A DNA stretch of 64,000 bases from Pseudomonas sp. DNDY-54 (GCF_019880365.1 NZ_CP082271.1:2852001-2916000); one strand, 5' to 3'; positions 1 through 8,811 are shown, counted from the first letter of the stretch. The notes: a model not told the origin generated them from the letters alone. Program-made: numbers and translations.

Positions 1-683
1 GCCCGACTGGCGTCACGCAAGCGCGTGTCGATGGGTATGAAGGCCTGCCAGAGATTGGCCTGGTAGCCGTGACGAAGGACTTTCAGCGTACTCATAGACG
101 CCTGGGTACGCCTGTCGAACATGGTCGGGACGATGGTGTACGGCAGCGCTTGCTTACGTGAGCGATTGATCATCGCAAGCGTGCTGACCATCCGCTCCAG
201 GCCCTTCATTGCCAGAAACTCAGTCTGGACCGGAATGACCAGCTGCTGGCTGGCGGCTAGCGCGTTGACCATCAATACGCCGAGCAACGGCGGGCTGTCG
301 ATGATGGCGTAATCGAAATCCTGCCAGAGCTGTGAAAGGCTTTTGGCAATCACCAGACCGAGGCCATTCTGCCCGGGGGATTGACGCTCCAGCGTCGCCA
401 ACACTGGGCTCGACGGCAGCAGAGAAAGACGTTCGTGACTGGTAGGCAACAACAGCTGCCAGGGCAGACCTTCCGGAACGGAGCCCTGATGCTGAAACAG
501 ATCGAAGACGCTGTGCTCGAGGTTATCCGGATCATGACCGAAATAGCTGGTCATCGATCCGTGGGGATCGAGATCCACTGCGACGACCCGTTTGCCGGAA
601 TCGGCCAGCAACCCCGCAAGCGCGATGGACGTGGTGGTTTTACCCACGCCGCCTTTTTGATTAGCTACAGCCCAGACTCTCAT
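1..683 (-). CDS. ParA-family ATPase of the chemotaxis cluster (3' end outside window)
   Basis: The start codon is at 683 and 227 residues are visible; the C-terminus lies beyond position 1. The N-terminus carries a deviant Walker A (NQKGGVGKTTT, about residues 8-18) followed by a DLDPHGS box, as in ParA/Soj/MinD-type ATPases. In Pseudomonas and Vibrio a ParA homologue (ParC) encoded downstream of cheA-cheB-motC-motD positions chemoreceptor arrays at the cell pole; that role is inferred here from the same gene order. It lies 98 nt after motD on the same strand and is probably part of the che transcription unit. It is distinct from FleN further up the cluster, which is also MinD-like. The family call is firm; the polar-array role is inference. 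Confidence 0.88.
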   Translation of the reverse strand, partial: MRVWAVANQKGGVGKTTTSIALAGLLADSGKRVVAVDLDPHGSMTSYFGHDPDNLEHSVFDLFQHQGSVPEGLPWQLLLPTSHERLSLLPSSPVLATLERQSPGQNGLGLVIAKSLSQLWQDFDYAIIDSPPLLGVLMVNALAASQQLVIPVQTEFLAMKGLERMVSTLAMINRSRKQALPYTIVPTMFDRRTQASMSTLKVLRHGYQANLWQAFIPIDTRLRDASR

Positions 684-781
684 AACTCTCTTTCCATCCG
701 GATCGAAGCAGACCGGGAACGGCCGTGACGGCGCGGCCGACGACGGTGAATTGACGACGCCGATAGCGGCACCTGACGTTT

Positions 782-1600
782 CTAAGGACTAGCAGGTTGT
801 GTGCCAGAGTGCAGATTCGCTCCGGCAGCACGGGCATTGCCGCTGCCCACACCGCTGACGCTGCGGCGTACGTCGAGATTGCGCGAGATCACCAAAATCA
901 CCCGACGGTTGCGTGCCCTCCCCTCCGCCGTGGTGTTATCAGCGATAGGCTGAAACTCCCCGTAACCCACGGCCGCCAGGCGTGACGGGTCGACGCCGTC
1001 CGCGGCCAACATCCGCACAACACTGCCGGCACGTGCGGCAGAAAGCTCCCAGTTCGTGGGGTATTTATCCGTACGGATCGGAAGGTTGTCCGTGAACCCT
1101 TCGACGTGAATCGGGTTATCGAAAGGCGCCAGAATCCTGGCAACCTTCTCCAACAGATCGAAGGCATGGTCGTTCGGTAACGCGTCCCCGCTGGGGAACA
1201 GAAGGCTCGAGTTCAGCTCGATCTCTATCCAAAGCTCGTTGCCACGCAAGGTCAGCTGCTTTGCGTCGATCAGATCGGCGAACGCTTCCTGCATGCTGTG
1301 CATGATGCTTTCCAGCGGATCGATCGGCTGCGGCGATGATTGCGGTTCGTCTACCTGCGAGACGTCGGGCTGCGTAGTACGGGGTCGCTCCTCACCAATC
1401 GGGATCGGTTTAACGGCACGGTCGGCCTGATTGAACACGCCGACCAGTGAGTCAGAAAGAATCTTGTACTTGCCTTCGTTGAGCGATGAGATCGAATACA
1501 TCACCACGAAGAAGGCAAACAGCAGCGTAATGAAGTCCGCGTATGAAACCAGCCAGCGCTCGTGGTTCTCCGGCTCTTCGTGTGTACGGCGGCGACCCAT
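782..1600 (-). CDS. motD: Flagellar motor stator protein MotD (MotB-like)
   Basis: This is a 272-residue MotB-family stator subunit. A short cytoplasmic N-terminus is followed by one membrane helix (about 17-40) containing the proton-channel aspartate in SYADF (Asp22). The C-terminal OmpA-like peptidoglycan-binding domain (about 140-240) has the TDNLPIRTDKYPTNWELS and RNRRV signatures. I chose the ATG at 1600 (MGRRRTHEEPENHE) because an 18-residue upstream extension lacks family similarity and a GGAG precedes 1600. With MotC it forms the second stator pair known in Pseudomonas (MotCD), which supports swarming and is sensitive to c-di-GMP. It follows motC after an unusually long 157-nt gap that contains a strong hairpin. 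Confidence 0.95.
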   Translation of the reverse strand: MGRRRTHEEPENHERWLVSYADFITLLFAFFVVMYSISSLNEGKYKILSDSLVGVFNQADRAVKPIPIGEERPRTTQPDVSQVDEPQSSPQPIDPLESIMHSMQEAFADLIDAKQLTLRGNELWIEIELNSSLLFPSGDALPNDHAFDLLEKVARILAPFDNPIHVEGFTDNLPIRTDKYPTNWELSAARAGSVVRMLAADGVDPSRLAAVGYGEFQPIADNTTAEGRARNRRVILVISRNLDVRRSVSGVGSGNARAAGANLHSGTQPASP

Positions 1601-1721
1601 GATCAGGCAGCTCCAGGCAATGACCGATCGCCGACGGACACCGCTCTGAGGCAAGCCGTCACGACGTCGTTAGCGCAGGCTGGAACTGTGGTGTGAGCGT
1701 TTGCCATGTTCATTCCGTTTT

Positions 1722-1744
1722 GACGGTGCGGGCTGCGCACCGTC
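1722..1744. repeat. Stable inverted repeat between motC and motD
   Basis: GACGGTGCG (1722-1730) and CGCACCGTC (1736-1744) form a perfect 9-bp stem with a 5-nt loop, 13 nt beyond the motC stop. There is no U-run on the minus-strand side (the sequence after the stem reads AAAACGG), so it is not a standard intrinsic terminator. It may stabilise the motC message end or tune motD expression. Confidence 0.55.
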
Positions 1745-1757
1745 GGCACCTAGCCGA

Positions 1758-2498
1758 TCAATCCATAAAGCCTTGAAGCTTCATTTCGATCGACCGCGGG
1801 TTCTCACCTTCGGCGATCGACAGGACACCTTCGAGCAGCATTTCGCGATAGGCAGTTTGCTTCTGCACAACGCTTTTGAGCTTGTTACCCATCGGCAACA
1901 CCAGCAGGTTGGCAAAGGCCACACCATAAATAGTGGCGACGAAGGCGACGGCGATACCGCTGCCCAGCTGGCTCGGGTCGGCGAGGTTGCCCATCACATG
2001 AATCAACCCCATCACCGCACCAATGATGCCGACCGTCGGGGAGTACCCTCCCATGCTCTCGAACACCTTGGCGGCACGGAGATCACGGGTTTCCTGCGTA
2101 TACAGATCCACCTCGAGAATACTGCGGATCACTTCGGGCTCGGCACCATCGACCAGCAGCTGCAACCCTTTGCGGGCATAGGGATCGGGCTCGGTTTCTG
2201 CAATCGGCTCGAGCCCCAGCAATCCTTCTTTACGTGCCGTCGCGCTCCACCCCGTAACCAGGCTGATGCCACCCGCCATGTCGACACGCGGAGGAAAGAA
2301 AATCCAGCCGACCACGGACATCGCGCGCATGAACACCGCCATCGGCGTCTGCAGTAACACCGCGCCCAAGGTACCGCCCAGCACGATTAGGGCTGCCGGA
2401 CCGTTGAGCAGTGCCGAGACGTGGCCGCCCTCAAGAAAGTTGCCACCCACGATGGCAACAAACGCAAGAACCAGCCCGATGAGGCTGAGCACATCCAT
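1758..2498 (-). CDS. motC: Flagellar motor stator protein MotC (MotA-like)
   Basis: This 246-residue protein has the MotA/TolQ/ExbB layout: two N-terminal membrane helices (about 5-25 and 32-52), a large cytoplasmic loop, and two C-terminal helices around MGGYSPTVGIIGAVMGLIHV and AVAFVATIYGVAFANLLVLP. It conducts ions together with MotD and pushes on FliG. The ATG at 2498 is preferred over one three codons upstream because MDVLSLIG is the family N-terminus; it overlaps the cheB stop as TGATG, implying translational coupling. The gene follows cheB in the cheYZAB-motCD order typical of Pseudomonas. Confidence 0.95.
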   Translation of the reverse strand: MDVLSLIGLVLAFVAIVGGNFLEGGHVSALLNGPAALIVLGGTLGAVLLQTPMAVFMRAMSVVGWIFFPPRVDMAGGISLVTGWSATARKEGLLGLEPIAETEPDPYARKGLQLLVDGAEPEVIRSILEVDLYTQETRDLRAAKVFESMGGYSPTVGIIGAVMGLIHVMGNLADPSQLGSGIAVAFVATIYGVAFANLLVLPMGNKLKSVVQKQTAYREMLLEGVLSIAEGENPRSIEMKLQGFMD

Positions 2499-3595
2499 CA
2501 GAGGCACGCCTCGCTCAAATGCCGCCCGATGTCATCGAGGCCGTACACCGCATCGCTGAGGTTGGCTTTCACGATCGCCATCGGCATGCCATAAATCACG
2601 CAGCTCGCCTCATCTTGCGCCCAGACCTGGCTGCCGCTCTGCTTCAGCATTCGCGCACCTTCACGGCCGTCAGCGCCCATACCGGTCAGCACAACCGCCA
2701 ATACCTTGTCGCCATAGGCCTTGGCGGCAGACCCAAATGTGACGTCCACACAAGGTCGGTAGTTGAGTCGTTCATCGCCGGGGAGAATGCGCACCGAGCC
2801 ACGACCGTCGACCATCATTTGCTTGCCGCCCGGCGCTAGCAAGGCCAGGCCGGGACGCAGCAGGTCACCGTCTTCGGCTTCCTTGACGCGGATGTTGCAC
2901 AGCTTGTCCAGCCGTTCGGCAAATGCCTTGGTGAAGGCCGCGGGCATGTGTTGAATCAGTACGATCGGCGCAGGAAAACTGGCGGGAAGTTGGGTCAGCA
3001 CACGCTGCAGCGCTACTGGGCCACCGGTGGACGTGCCAATCGCTACCAACCGATACGACTTACGACGCGGAGCCGGCGCATGCGCATGTACTGGCGCAGT
3101 ACGCGGCGTCGAGGAGGCCAAACCCGCCGAAGTGGAATGACTGCGCACTGCGGGCGTTGCAGGGGCCGGCTCGCTGGCGTTGCCGCTATAGCGACGGTTG
3201 CTGCGCGAAATCGTATGGATCTTCTCGCATAGCAGTTGCTTGACCTTGTCCGGGTTGCGCGAAATGTCTTCGAAATTCTTCGGAAGAAAATCCACCGCCC
3301 CGGCGTCCAGAGCGTCCAGCGTGACGCGAGCGCCTTCGTGCGTAAGCGAAGAGAACATCAGCACAGGCGTCGGGCAACGCTGCATGATCTGCCGGACGGC
3401 AGTGATGCCGTCCATCATCGGCATCTCGTAATCCATGGTGATGACGTCGGGTTTCAACGCCAGCGCCTTGTCGATGGCTTCGCGCCCGTTGGTTGCGGTT
3501 CCGATTACCTGGATATTCGAATCTGCCGAAAGGATCTCCGATACCCGACGACGGAAAAAACCGGAATCGTCCACCACCAGGACTTTTACTGCCAT
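2498..3595 (-). CDS. cheB: Chemotaxis response regulator protein-glutamate methylesterase CheB
   Basis: This 365-residue enzyme demethylates and deamidates chemoreceptor glutamates during adaptation. The receiver domain (1-120) has Asp9-Asp10, phosphoacceptor Asp55 (MDYEMP) and Lys106. A variable linker rich in Ala, Pro and Ser (about 135-178) leads to the methylesterase domain, with catalytic Ser189 in GTSTGGP, His216 in IQHMP and Asp309 in GMGADG, so the triad is complete. The start at 3595 has a good AGGAGT. It lies 46 nt after cheA and is coupled to motC by a TGATG overlap. Confidence 0.97.
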   Translation of the reverse strand: MAVKVLVVDDSGFFRRRVSEILSADSNIQVIGTATNGREAIDKALALKPDVITMDYEMPMMDGITAVRQIMQRCPTPVLMFSSLTHEGARVTLDALDAGAVDFLPKNFEDISRNPDKVKQLLCEKIHTISRSNRRYSGNASEPAPATPAVRSHSTSAGLASSTPRTAPVHAHAPAPRRKSYRLVAIGTSTGGPVALQRVLTQLPASFPAPIVLIQHMPAAFTKAFAERLDKLCNIRVKEAEDGDLLRPGLALLAPGGKQMMVDGRGSVRILPGDERLNYRPCVDVTFGSAAKAYGDKVLAVVLTGMGADGREGARMLKQSGSQVWAQDEASCVIYGMPMAIVKANLSDAVYGLDDIGRHLSEACL

Positions 3596-3641
3596 AAAAC
3601 ACTCCTAGTGGCAGCGGTCCGTATGGGCCGCTGCCGGCTGA

Positions 3642-5828
3642 TCAGATCCGACGCGCGTAACGCTTGAGCATGCTCGGAACATCGAGGATCAAGGCGATAC
3701 GACCATCGCCGGTGATTGTCGCGCCGGACATGCCCGGAGTGCCTTGCAGCATCTTGCCCAACGGCTTGATCACCACTTCTTCCTGCCCGACCAACTGATC
3801 GACGACAAAACCGATGCTCTGGTTGCCGACATTCAGGATCACCACATGCCCTTCACGTTGCTCCTCGTGCTCGGCACCGCGCACCAGCCAACGCTTGAGA
3901 TAGAACAGCGGCAGTGCCTTGTCGCGCACGATCACCACTTCCTGACCGTCAACCACGTTGGTACGTGAAAGGTCGAGGTGGAATATTTCGTTGACGCTGA
4001 CCAGCGGGAACGCAAACGCCTGGTTGCCCAGCATCACCATTAGCGTTGGCATGATTGCCAGCGTCAACGGCACCTTGATGACGACACGGGAGCCCTGGCC
4101 CTTGCTGGAAAACACGTTAACCGTGCCATTGAGCTGCGAGATCTTGGTCTTGACCACGTCCATGCCCACACCGCGGCCTGAGACGTCGGAAATTTCCGAT
4201 TTGGTGGAGAAGCCCGGCGCGAAAATCAGGTTGTAGCATTCCAGATCGTTCAGACGGTCGGCTGCATCTCTGTCGAGCAAGCCCTTCTCTACCGCCTTGG
4301 CACGCAGCACGTCGGCGTCCATTCCTTTGCCGTCATCGGTGATGAGCAGCAGAATGTGGTCCCCTTCCTGCTCGGCCGACAGCACCACCTTGCCAGTACG
4401 CGGCTTGCCGGCGGCCTCACGCTCTTCCGGCGTTTCAATGCCGTGATCGACCGCGTTGCGCACCAAGTGCACCAACGGATCGGCGAGCGCCTCGACAAGG
4501 TTCTTGTCCAGATCGGTCTCTTCGCCAACCAGCTCCAGGTTGATTTCTTTTTTGAGGCTCCGAGCCAGATCACGAACCAGGCGCGGGAAACGGCCGAATA
4601 CCTTCTTGATGGGCTGCATGCGCGTTTTCATCACAGCGCTCTGCAGATCAGCCGTCACCACATCCAGATTGGACACGGCTTTGGCCATGGCTTCGTCCGC
4701 GCTGTTGGAGCCCAGGCGTACCAAACGGTTACGCACCAGCACCAGTTCGCCGACCATGTTCATGATTTCGTCGAGCCGTGCGGTATCGACCCGTACGGTG
4801 GTCTCGGCTTCACTCGCCGGTTTCTCAGGCGCCGGGGCGGCTTTGGTCGAAACGTCCGCCTTCGCCGGCGCCGCTGCGGGCTTGGGCACAGGTGCCGCTA
4901 CCGGCTTCGCAGGTGCGTCCTTCTTCGCAGCAGGCGCCGCGGGGACAGGCTTTGCAGCCGGAGCGGCCGCAGTTGCCGACGGTGCGGCGTCTGCCTCGAA
5001 CTTACCCTTGCCGTGCAATTGATCGAGCAGCGCTTCGAACTCGTCATCGGTGATTTCATCGCCACCCGCCGCGGCGGGTTTGGCATCAGCCTTAGCGCTT
5101 TCGGCAGGCGCAGCCGCCGCCGGCTCAGCAAACTGGCCTTTGCCATGCAACTGATCGAGCAGCGCCTCGAATTCGTCGTCGGTAATCTCGTCACTCACCG
5201 GCGCCTTAGCTGCGTCGGGGATCGGTGTGACTACGGGCTCGGCAGCGAAAGCCCCTTTGCCATGAAGCTGATCAAGCAACGACTCGAATTCTTCGTCGGT
5301 GATTTCGTCACCGGCCTGGGCAGGTGCGGATTCAGCCGGCTGCTCCAACGCGCCAAGGAATTGCTCGAACTCGTTGTCGGCAGTCGTGATCTCAGGCTCC
5401 GGCTCTGGTGCTGCCTCGACCGGCAACTCATGCGCGCCGGCCGGCTCGGCCAAACGCGTCAGCGCGGCCAGCAGCTCAGGGGTCGCAGGGGTTACGGCGG
5501 TGCGCTCTCGCACCTGCGTAAACATTTCGTTGACGGAGTCCAGTGCCTGGAGCACGACGTCCATCAATTCCGAATCGACGCGACGCTCACCCTTACGCAG
5601 GATGTCGAAGACGTTTTCCGCGATGTGGCAGCACTCGACCAGCTCATGCAGCTGGAGGAAACCGGCACCGCCTTTTACCGTGTGGAAACCGCGAAAAATC
5701 GCATTGAGCAACGCGGCGTCGTCGGGGCTGCTTTCCAGCTCCACCAGTTGCTCTGACAATAGTTCGAGAATCTCGCCGGCCTCAACCAGGAAGTCCTGGA
5801 GGATTTCTTCATCGGCGTCGAAGCTCAT
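3642..5828 (-). CDS. cheA: Chemotaxis histidine kinase CheA with a three-copy linker repeat
   Basis: This 728-residue kinase phosphorylates CheY and CheB in response to receptor-CheW signals. P1 Hpt domain (1-105) has His49 in RGFHTVKGG. The dimerisation domain begins near 345, the HATPase domain has the N box LVHLVRNAVDHG (about 452) and DDGKGMD, and a CheW-like domain fills about 590-725. Between P1 and the dimerisation domain I see no P2-like domain. Instead there are three near-identical modules, DEITD[ED]EFE[SA]LLDQLHGKG, at about 174-192, 213-231 and 257-275, plus a degenerate copy near 146-164, followed by a long Ala/Pro/Lys linker. The ATG at 5828 is chosen over a GTG two codons upstream because AAGG lies 5 nt before it. 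Confidence 0.97.
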   Translation of the reverse strand: MSFDADEEILQDFLVEAGEILELLSEQLVELESSPDDAALLNAIFRGFHTVKGGAGFLQLHELVECCHIAENVFDILRKGERRVDSELMDVVLQALDSVNEMFTQVRERTAVTPATPELLAALTRLAEPAGAHELPVEAAPEPEPEITTADNEFEQFLGALEQPAESAPAQAGDEITDEEFESLLDQLHGKGAFAAEPVVTPIPDAAKAPVSDEITDDEFEALLDQLHGKGQFAEPAAAAPAESAKADAKPAAAGGDEITDDEFEALLDQLHGKGKFEADAAPSATAAAPAAKPVPAAPAAKKDAPAKPVAAPVPKPAAAPAKADVSTKAAPAPEKPASEAETTVRVDTARLDEIMNMVGELVLVRNRLVRLGSNSADEAMAKAVSNLDVVTADLQSAVMKTRMQPIKKVFGRFPRLVRDLARSLKKEINLELVGEETDLDKNLVEALADPLVHLVRNAVDHGIETPEEREAAGKPRTGKVVLSAEQEGDHILLLITDDGKGMDADVLRAKAVEKGLLDRDAADRLNDLECYNLIFAPGFSTKSEISDVSGRGVGMDVVKTKISQLNGTVNVFSSKGQGSRVVIKVPLTLAIMPTLMVMLGNQAFAFPLVSVNEIFHLDLSRTNVVDGQEVVIVRDKALPLFYLKRWLVRGAEHEEQREGHVVILNVGNQSIGFVVDQLVGQEEVVIKPLGKMLQGTPGMSGATITGDGRIALILDVPSMLKRYARRI
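5004..5309 (-). repeat. Three tandem copies of a 19-codon module in cheA
   Basis: The modules lie at 5253-5309, 5136-5192 and 5004-5060 on the minus strand. They encode DEITDEEFESLLDQLHGKG, DEITDDEFEALLDQLHGKG and DEITDDEFEALLDQLHGKG, separated by Ala/Pro-rich spacers of 20 and 25 residues. The two downstream copies are identical in protein; nucleotide synonymous differences suggest they are not a very recent duplication. Confidence 0.95.
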
Positions 5829-5840
5829 ATTCACCTTCCC

Positions 5841-6635
5841 CTAAAAGCCCAGGCTCGAAAGCAGATCATCGACATCGTCCTGCCCGGATACGACATCCTC
5901 ACGTATATCGGCATGCATCTGCGGACCTTCACCATGGGAAGGCTCTTTTTCTTGTTTTTTCTTTTCCTGCTCGGCGCGCATGGCGTCGCGGTCATGCTGA
6001 ATGCCGGCGACGCGATCAACTTGCCCCGCCATCAGAACAAGATTGAGCAGGTTGCTTTCGAGTTCGGTGATCAGGCGCGTGACGCGTTTGATGACTTGTC
6101 CGGTCAGGTCCTGAAAATCCTGAGCCAGCATGATCTCGCTTAGATTCTGAGAGAGCTGGCTGCCATCGTTCATGCTGCGCTGAAGAAACTGATCGATTCG
6201 CTTGACCAACTCACGGAACTGCTCAGCGTTCATTTCGCGGCGCATGAAGCGCTGCCAATCGGCGGTCAAGCTCTGCGCTTCGTAGCTGACGTAGTTCACC
6301 AACGGCGCTGATTCTTCCACCAGATCCATGGTGCGGTTGGCCGCTTTTTCGGTCATCTCCACGACGTAGGAAAGGCGATCGGTCGCATCGGTAATTGGCG
6401 ATGGATCACCACCTGTCGCGCAGGTATCCATTTCAAGCTTGACGATGGCGTTGTGCAATTCGCGGGTGAGCTTGCCAACTTCGAGATAGAGCCCGTGATT
6501 ACGCGCCTGATTGAGCTCGTTGAACATCTGCGTGGCTTCGTCGAAGCGGCCCTGTTGCAGACTTTCAATTAATTGGGGTGCATGAGCCTTCAGAGTTGCT
6601 TCGAACTCTGCCAGGCTTTGGTCTGCTTGCGTCAT
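5841..6635 (-). CDS. cheZ: Chemotaxis protein phosphatase CheZ
   Basis: This 264-residue protein dephosphorylates CheY-P. The long four-helix-bundle region contains the active-site stretch AQDFQDLTGQVIKR (about 170-183), matching the Asp and Gln catalytic positions of enterobacterial CheZ. After a charged flexible linker it ends in the CheY-binding peptide GQDDVDDLLSSLGF. The gene is 23 nt downstream of cheY and 12 nt upstream of cheA in the same transcription unit. Length agrees with the Pseudomonas family. Confidence 0.97.
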   Translation of the reverse strand: MTQADQSLAEFEATLKAHAPQLIESLQQGRFDEATQMFNELNQARNHGLYLEVGKLTRELHNAIVKLEMDTCATGGDPSPITDATDRLSYVVEMTEKAANRTMDLVEESAPLVNYVSYEAQSLTADWQRFMRREMNAEQFRELVKRIDQFLQRSMNDGSQLSQNLSEIMLAQDFQDLTGQVIKRVTRLITELESNLLNLVLMAGQVDRVAGIQHDRDAMRAEQEKKKQEKEPSHGEGPQMHADIREDVVSGQDDVDDLLSSLGF

Positions 6636-6658
6636 AGTGCCCTCGCGGCGTTACTGCT

Positions 6659-7033
6659 TCAGCCGTTGACGCGCTCGAAGATCTTTTCAATCTTCTCTTT
6701 GAGCACTTGAGCCGTGAATGGCTTGACGACGTAACCGTTTACCCCGGCCTGCGCGGCCTCGATGATCTGATCGCGCTTTGCTTCGGCGGTCACCATCAAC
6801 ACAGGCAGGTGCTTCAGACGTTCGTCGGCACGCACGGCGCGCAGCAAGTCGATACCGCTCATGCCAGGCATGTTCCAGTCTGTAACGAGGAAATCGAAGC
6901 TACCGCTTTTCAACATCGGCAAGGCAGTGGTGCCATCATCCGCTTCGGCGGTGTTGGTAAATCCCAGATCACGCAAAAGGTTCTTGATGATCCGTCTCAT
7001 GGTCGAAAAGTCGTCGACGATGAGGATTTTCAT
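6659..7033 (-). CDS. cheY: Chemotaxis response regulator CheY
   Basis: This 124-residue single-domain receiver binds FliM/FliN when phosphorylated and changes motor direction. Asp7-Asp8, phosphoacceptor Asp52 (VTDWNMPG), Thr82 and Lys104 (VVKPF) are all present. The conventional start is the ATG at 7033 (MKILIVDD). However GGAGG is centred so that a TTG at 7045, four codons upstream, is the better-spaced start, while the ATG would lie 18 nt from it. The true N-terminus may therefore be MDKNMKILIVDD. It is the first chemotaxis gene after fliA, with a 115-nt gap. Confidence 0.96.
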   Translation of the reverse strand: MKILIVDDFSTMRRIIKNLLRDLGFTNTAEADDGTTALPMLKSGSFDFLVTDWNMPGMSGIDLLRAVRADERLKHLPVLMVTAEAKRDQIIEAAQAGVNGYVVKPFTAQVLKEKIEKIFERVNG

Positions 7034-7148
7034 GTTCTTGTCCAAGTACACCTCCGTAAATCACGAATCTCAGAACCTGCTCACGGTCTGTTGCGGGCTT
7101 CACGAATGAAGCGCGTAAGCGGTCTAATACTTTATTGCCGACCTGCCG

Positions 7149-7874
7149 TTAACGAGCGCGCCATTCACCCAGGCGAGCCCGCAGACGTGCCGCGCACTGA
7201 CTGTGCAGCTGACTCACCCGCGATTCGCTCACACCTAGCACCTGGCCTATTTCCTTCAAATTCAACTCTTCGTCGTAATACAGCGAAAGCACCAGCTTTT
7301 CACGCTCAGGCAAGTTGCCAATGGCCTCGGCCAGCGCCTGTTGGAATCGCTCATCTTCGAGATCGCGAAACGGCTCCGGATGAGTGCTTGCCGCATCTTC
7401 CTCGAACTCGCCGTGCTCACCTTCCTGAAGCAGATCATCAAAACTGAACAAACGGCTACCCAAGGTGTCGCCCAGAATGCCGTAGTACTCATCGAGACTC
7501 AATTTAAGTTCGGCCGCAACGTCCTGATCTTTAGCGTCGCGACCGGTTCTGGCTTCAATTGCCCGAATCGCCTCACTGACCATCCGCGAATTGCGATGCA
7601 CCGAACGCGGCGCCCAATCGCCCTTGCGCACCTCGTCAAGCATCGCGCCGCGGATGCGGATACCGGCATAGGTCTCGAAACTGGCGCCCTTGCCTGCGTC
7701 GTATTTTTTTGACGCTTCCAGCAAGCCGATCATCCCGGCCTGCATCAGATCATCGACCTGCACGCTCGCCGGCAAACGCGCCAGGAGGTGATAGGCGATG
7801 CGTTTGACTAACGGCGCGTATTGGTCGATGAGCTGATATTGCGAGTCTTTAGCGTGAGCTTTGCTGTAATACAT
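7149..7874 (-). CDS. fliA: Flagellar sigma-28 factor FliA
   Basis: This 241-residue sigma-70-family factor drives late flagellar genes such as flagellin and chemotaxis genes. Region 2 contains RIAYHLLARLPASVQVDDLMQ and the FETYAGIRIRGAMLDEVRKGDW stretch typical of FliA. Region 4 contains LPEREKLVLSLYYDEELN followed by the helix-turn-helix IGQVLGVSESRVSQL. The ATG at 7874 is the only plausible start because an in-frame TAA lies seven codons upstream. It follows fleN by 18 nt. The anti-sigma factor FlgM is not in this window. Confidence 0.97.
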   Translation of the reverse strand: MYYSKAHAKDSQYQLIDQYAPLVKRIAYHLLARLPASVQVDDLMQAGMIGLLEASKKYDAGKGASFETYAGIRIRGAMLDEVRKGDWAPRSVHRNSRMVSEAIRAIEARTGRDAKDQDVAAELKLSLDEYYGILGDTLGSRLFSFDDLLQEGEHGEFEEDAASTHPEPFRDLEDERFQQALAEAIGNLPEREKLVLSLYYDEELNLKEIGQVLGVSESRVSQLHSQCAARLRARLGEWRAR

Positions 7875-7892
7875 ACTGAACCCAGCCGCTTG

Positions 7893-8720
7893 TTATTCGT
7901 GAGGCTCTGCGGCGGGCCTGACGAGGCGCTCCACAAAGAATTCCAAATGACCACGTGGCGATGCGGGCAGCGGCCAGCTGTCCACCTTCTGCGCGATGGC
8001 CTTGAATGCCAATGAGCACTTGGCTCGCGGATAGGCTTCGTACACGGCGCGCTGCTTCTGTACCGCCTTGCGCACCGCTTCGTCGTAAGGAATCGCGCCG
8101 ACATATTGCAACGCCACGTCGAGAAATCGCTCGGTGACTTTGGTCAGCTTGGCGAACAGGTTGCGGCCTTCCTGCGGCGCGTGTGCCATGTTTGCCAGGA
8201 CCCGAAAACGGCTGATGCCATAGTCGCGGTTGAGCAACTTGATCAATGCGTAAGCATCGGTGATTGAGGTGGGCTCGTCAGTCACCACCAGCAGGACTTC
8301 CTGCGCCGCGCGCACGAAGCTCACTACGCCGTCGCCAATACCGGCGGCCGTGTCGATGATCAGCACATCGATGTCGTTGCCGATGTCGCTGAAGGCCTGA
8401 ATCAGCCCCGAATGCTGCAGCGAAGAGAGCTGCACCATGCTCTGCGTACCGGATGCCGCGGGCACGACGCGAATACCGCCCGGTCCCTGAATCATCACGT
8501 CACGCAAATCGCATTCCCCGGCGATGACATCAGCCAGCGTGCGCTTGGTGGTCAACCCCAGCAGCACGTCCACGTTGGCCAAACCAAGGTCGGCATCAAG
8601 CAGCACCACCCGGCGACCGAGCTCAGCCAGGGCCAGCGACAGATTGACCGACACGTTGGTCTTGCCGACGCCACCTTTGCCGCCAGTCACCGCAATAACC
8701 TGTACGGGATGAATACCCAT
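7893..8720 (-). CDS. fleN: Flagellar number regulator FleN (FlhG)
   Basis: This 275-residue MinD-like ATPase restricts flagellar number, in Pseudomonas by antagonising the master activator FleQ. The deviant Walker A GGKGGVGKT lies at about 13-21, with DADLGLANVD and IIDTAAGIGD downstream, and a C-terminal amphipathic membrane-association region. I place the start at the ATG at 8720; a TTG two codons upstream is also possible. It follows flhF (91-nt gap) and precedes fliA, the conserved flhF-fleN-fliA order. Confidence 0.96.
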   Translation of the reverse strand: MGIHPVQVIAVTGGKGGVGKTNVSVNLSLALAELGRRVVLLDADLGLANVDVLLGLTTKRTLADVIAGECDLRDVMIQGPGGIRVVPAASGTQSMVQLSSLQHSGLIQAFSDIGNDIDVLIIDTAAGIGDGVVSFVRAAQEVLLVVTDEPTSITDAYALIKLLNRDYGISRFRVLANMAHAPQEGRNLFAKLTKVTERFLDVALQYVGAIPYDEAVRKAVQKQRAVYEAYPRAKCSLAFKAIAQKVDSWPLPASPRGHLEFFVERLVRPAAEPHE

Positions 8721-8811
8721 GTTCAAACGCCTATCTCTTTCTGGAGCCCTAGGGCCATCGATGCGTTCAGCCAGAACGCGTCTACTTGGTGTGCGTCACG
8801 GAGCAAAGCGT

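Noticed and set aside
4356..5756. Long plus-strand open frame of 466 codons opposite cheA
   Set aside because: It is an antisense shadow of cheA; the peptide is Arg/His/Leu-rich low complexity with no ribosome-binding site, while the minus strand encodes a complete kinase.
7100..7148. Sigma-28-like -10 (GGCAATAA) upstream of cheY
   Set aside because: The -10 matches 6 of 8 positions but no credible -35 lies at the required spacing.
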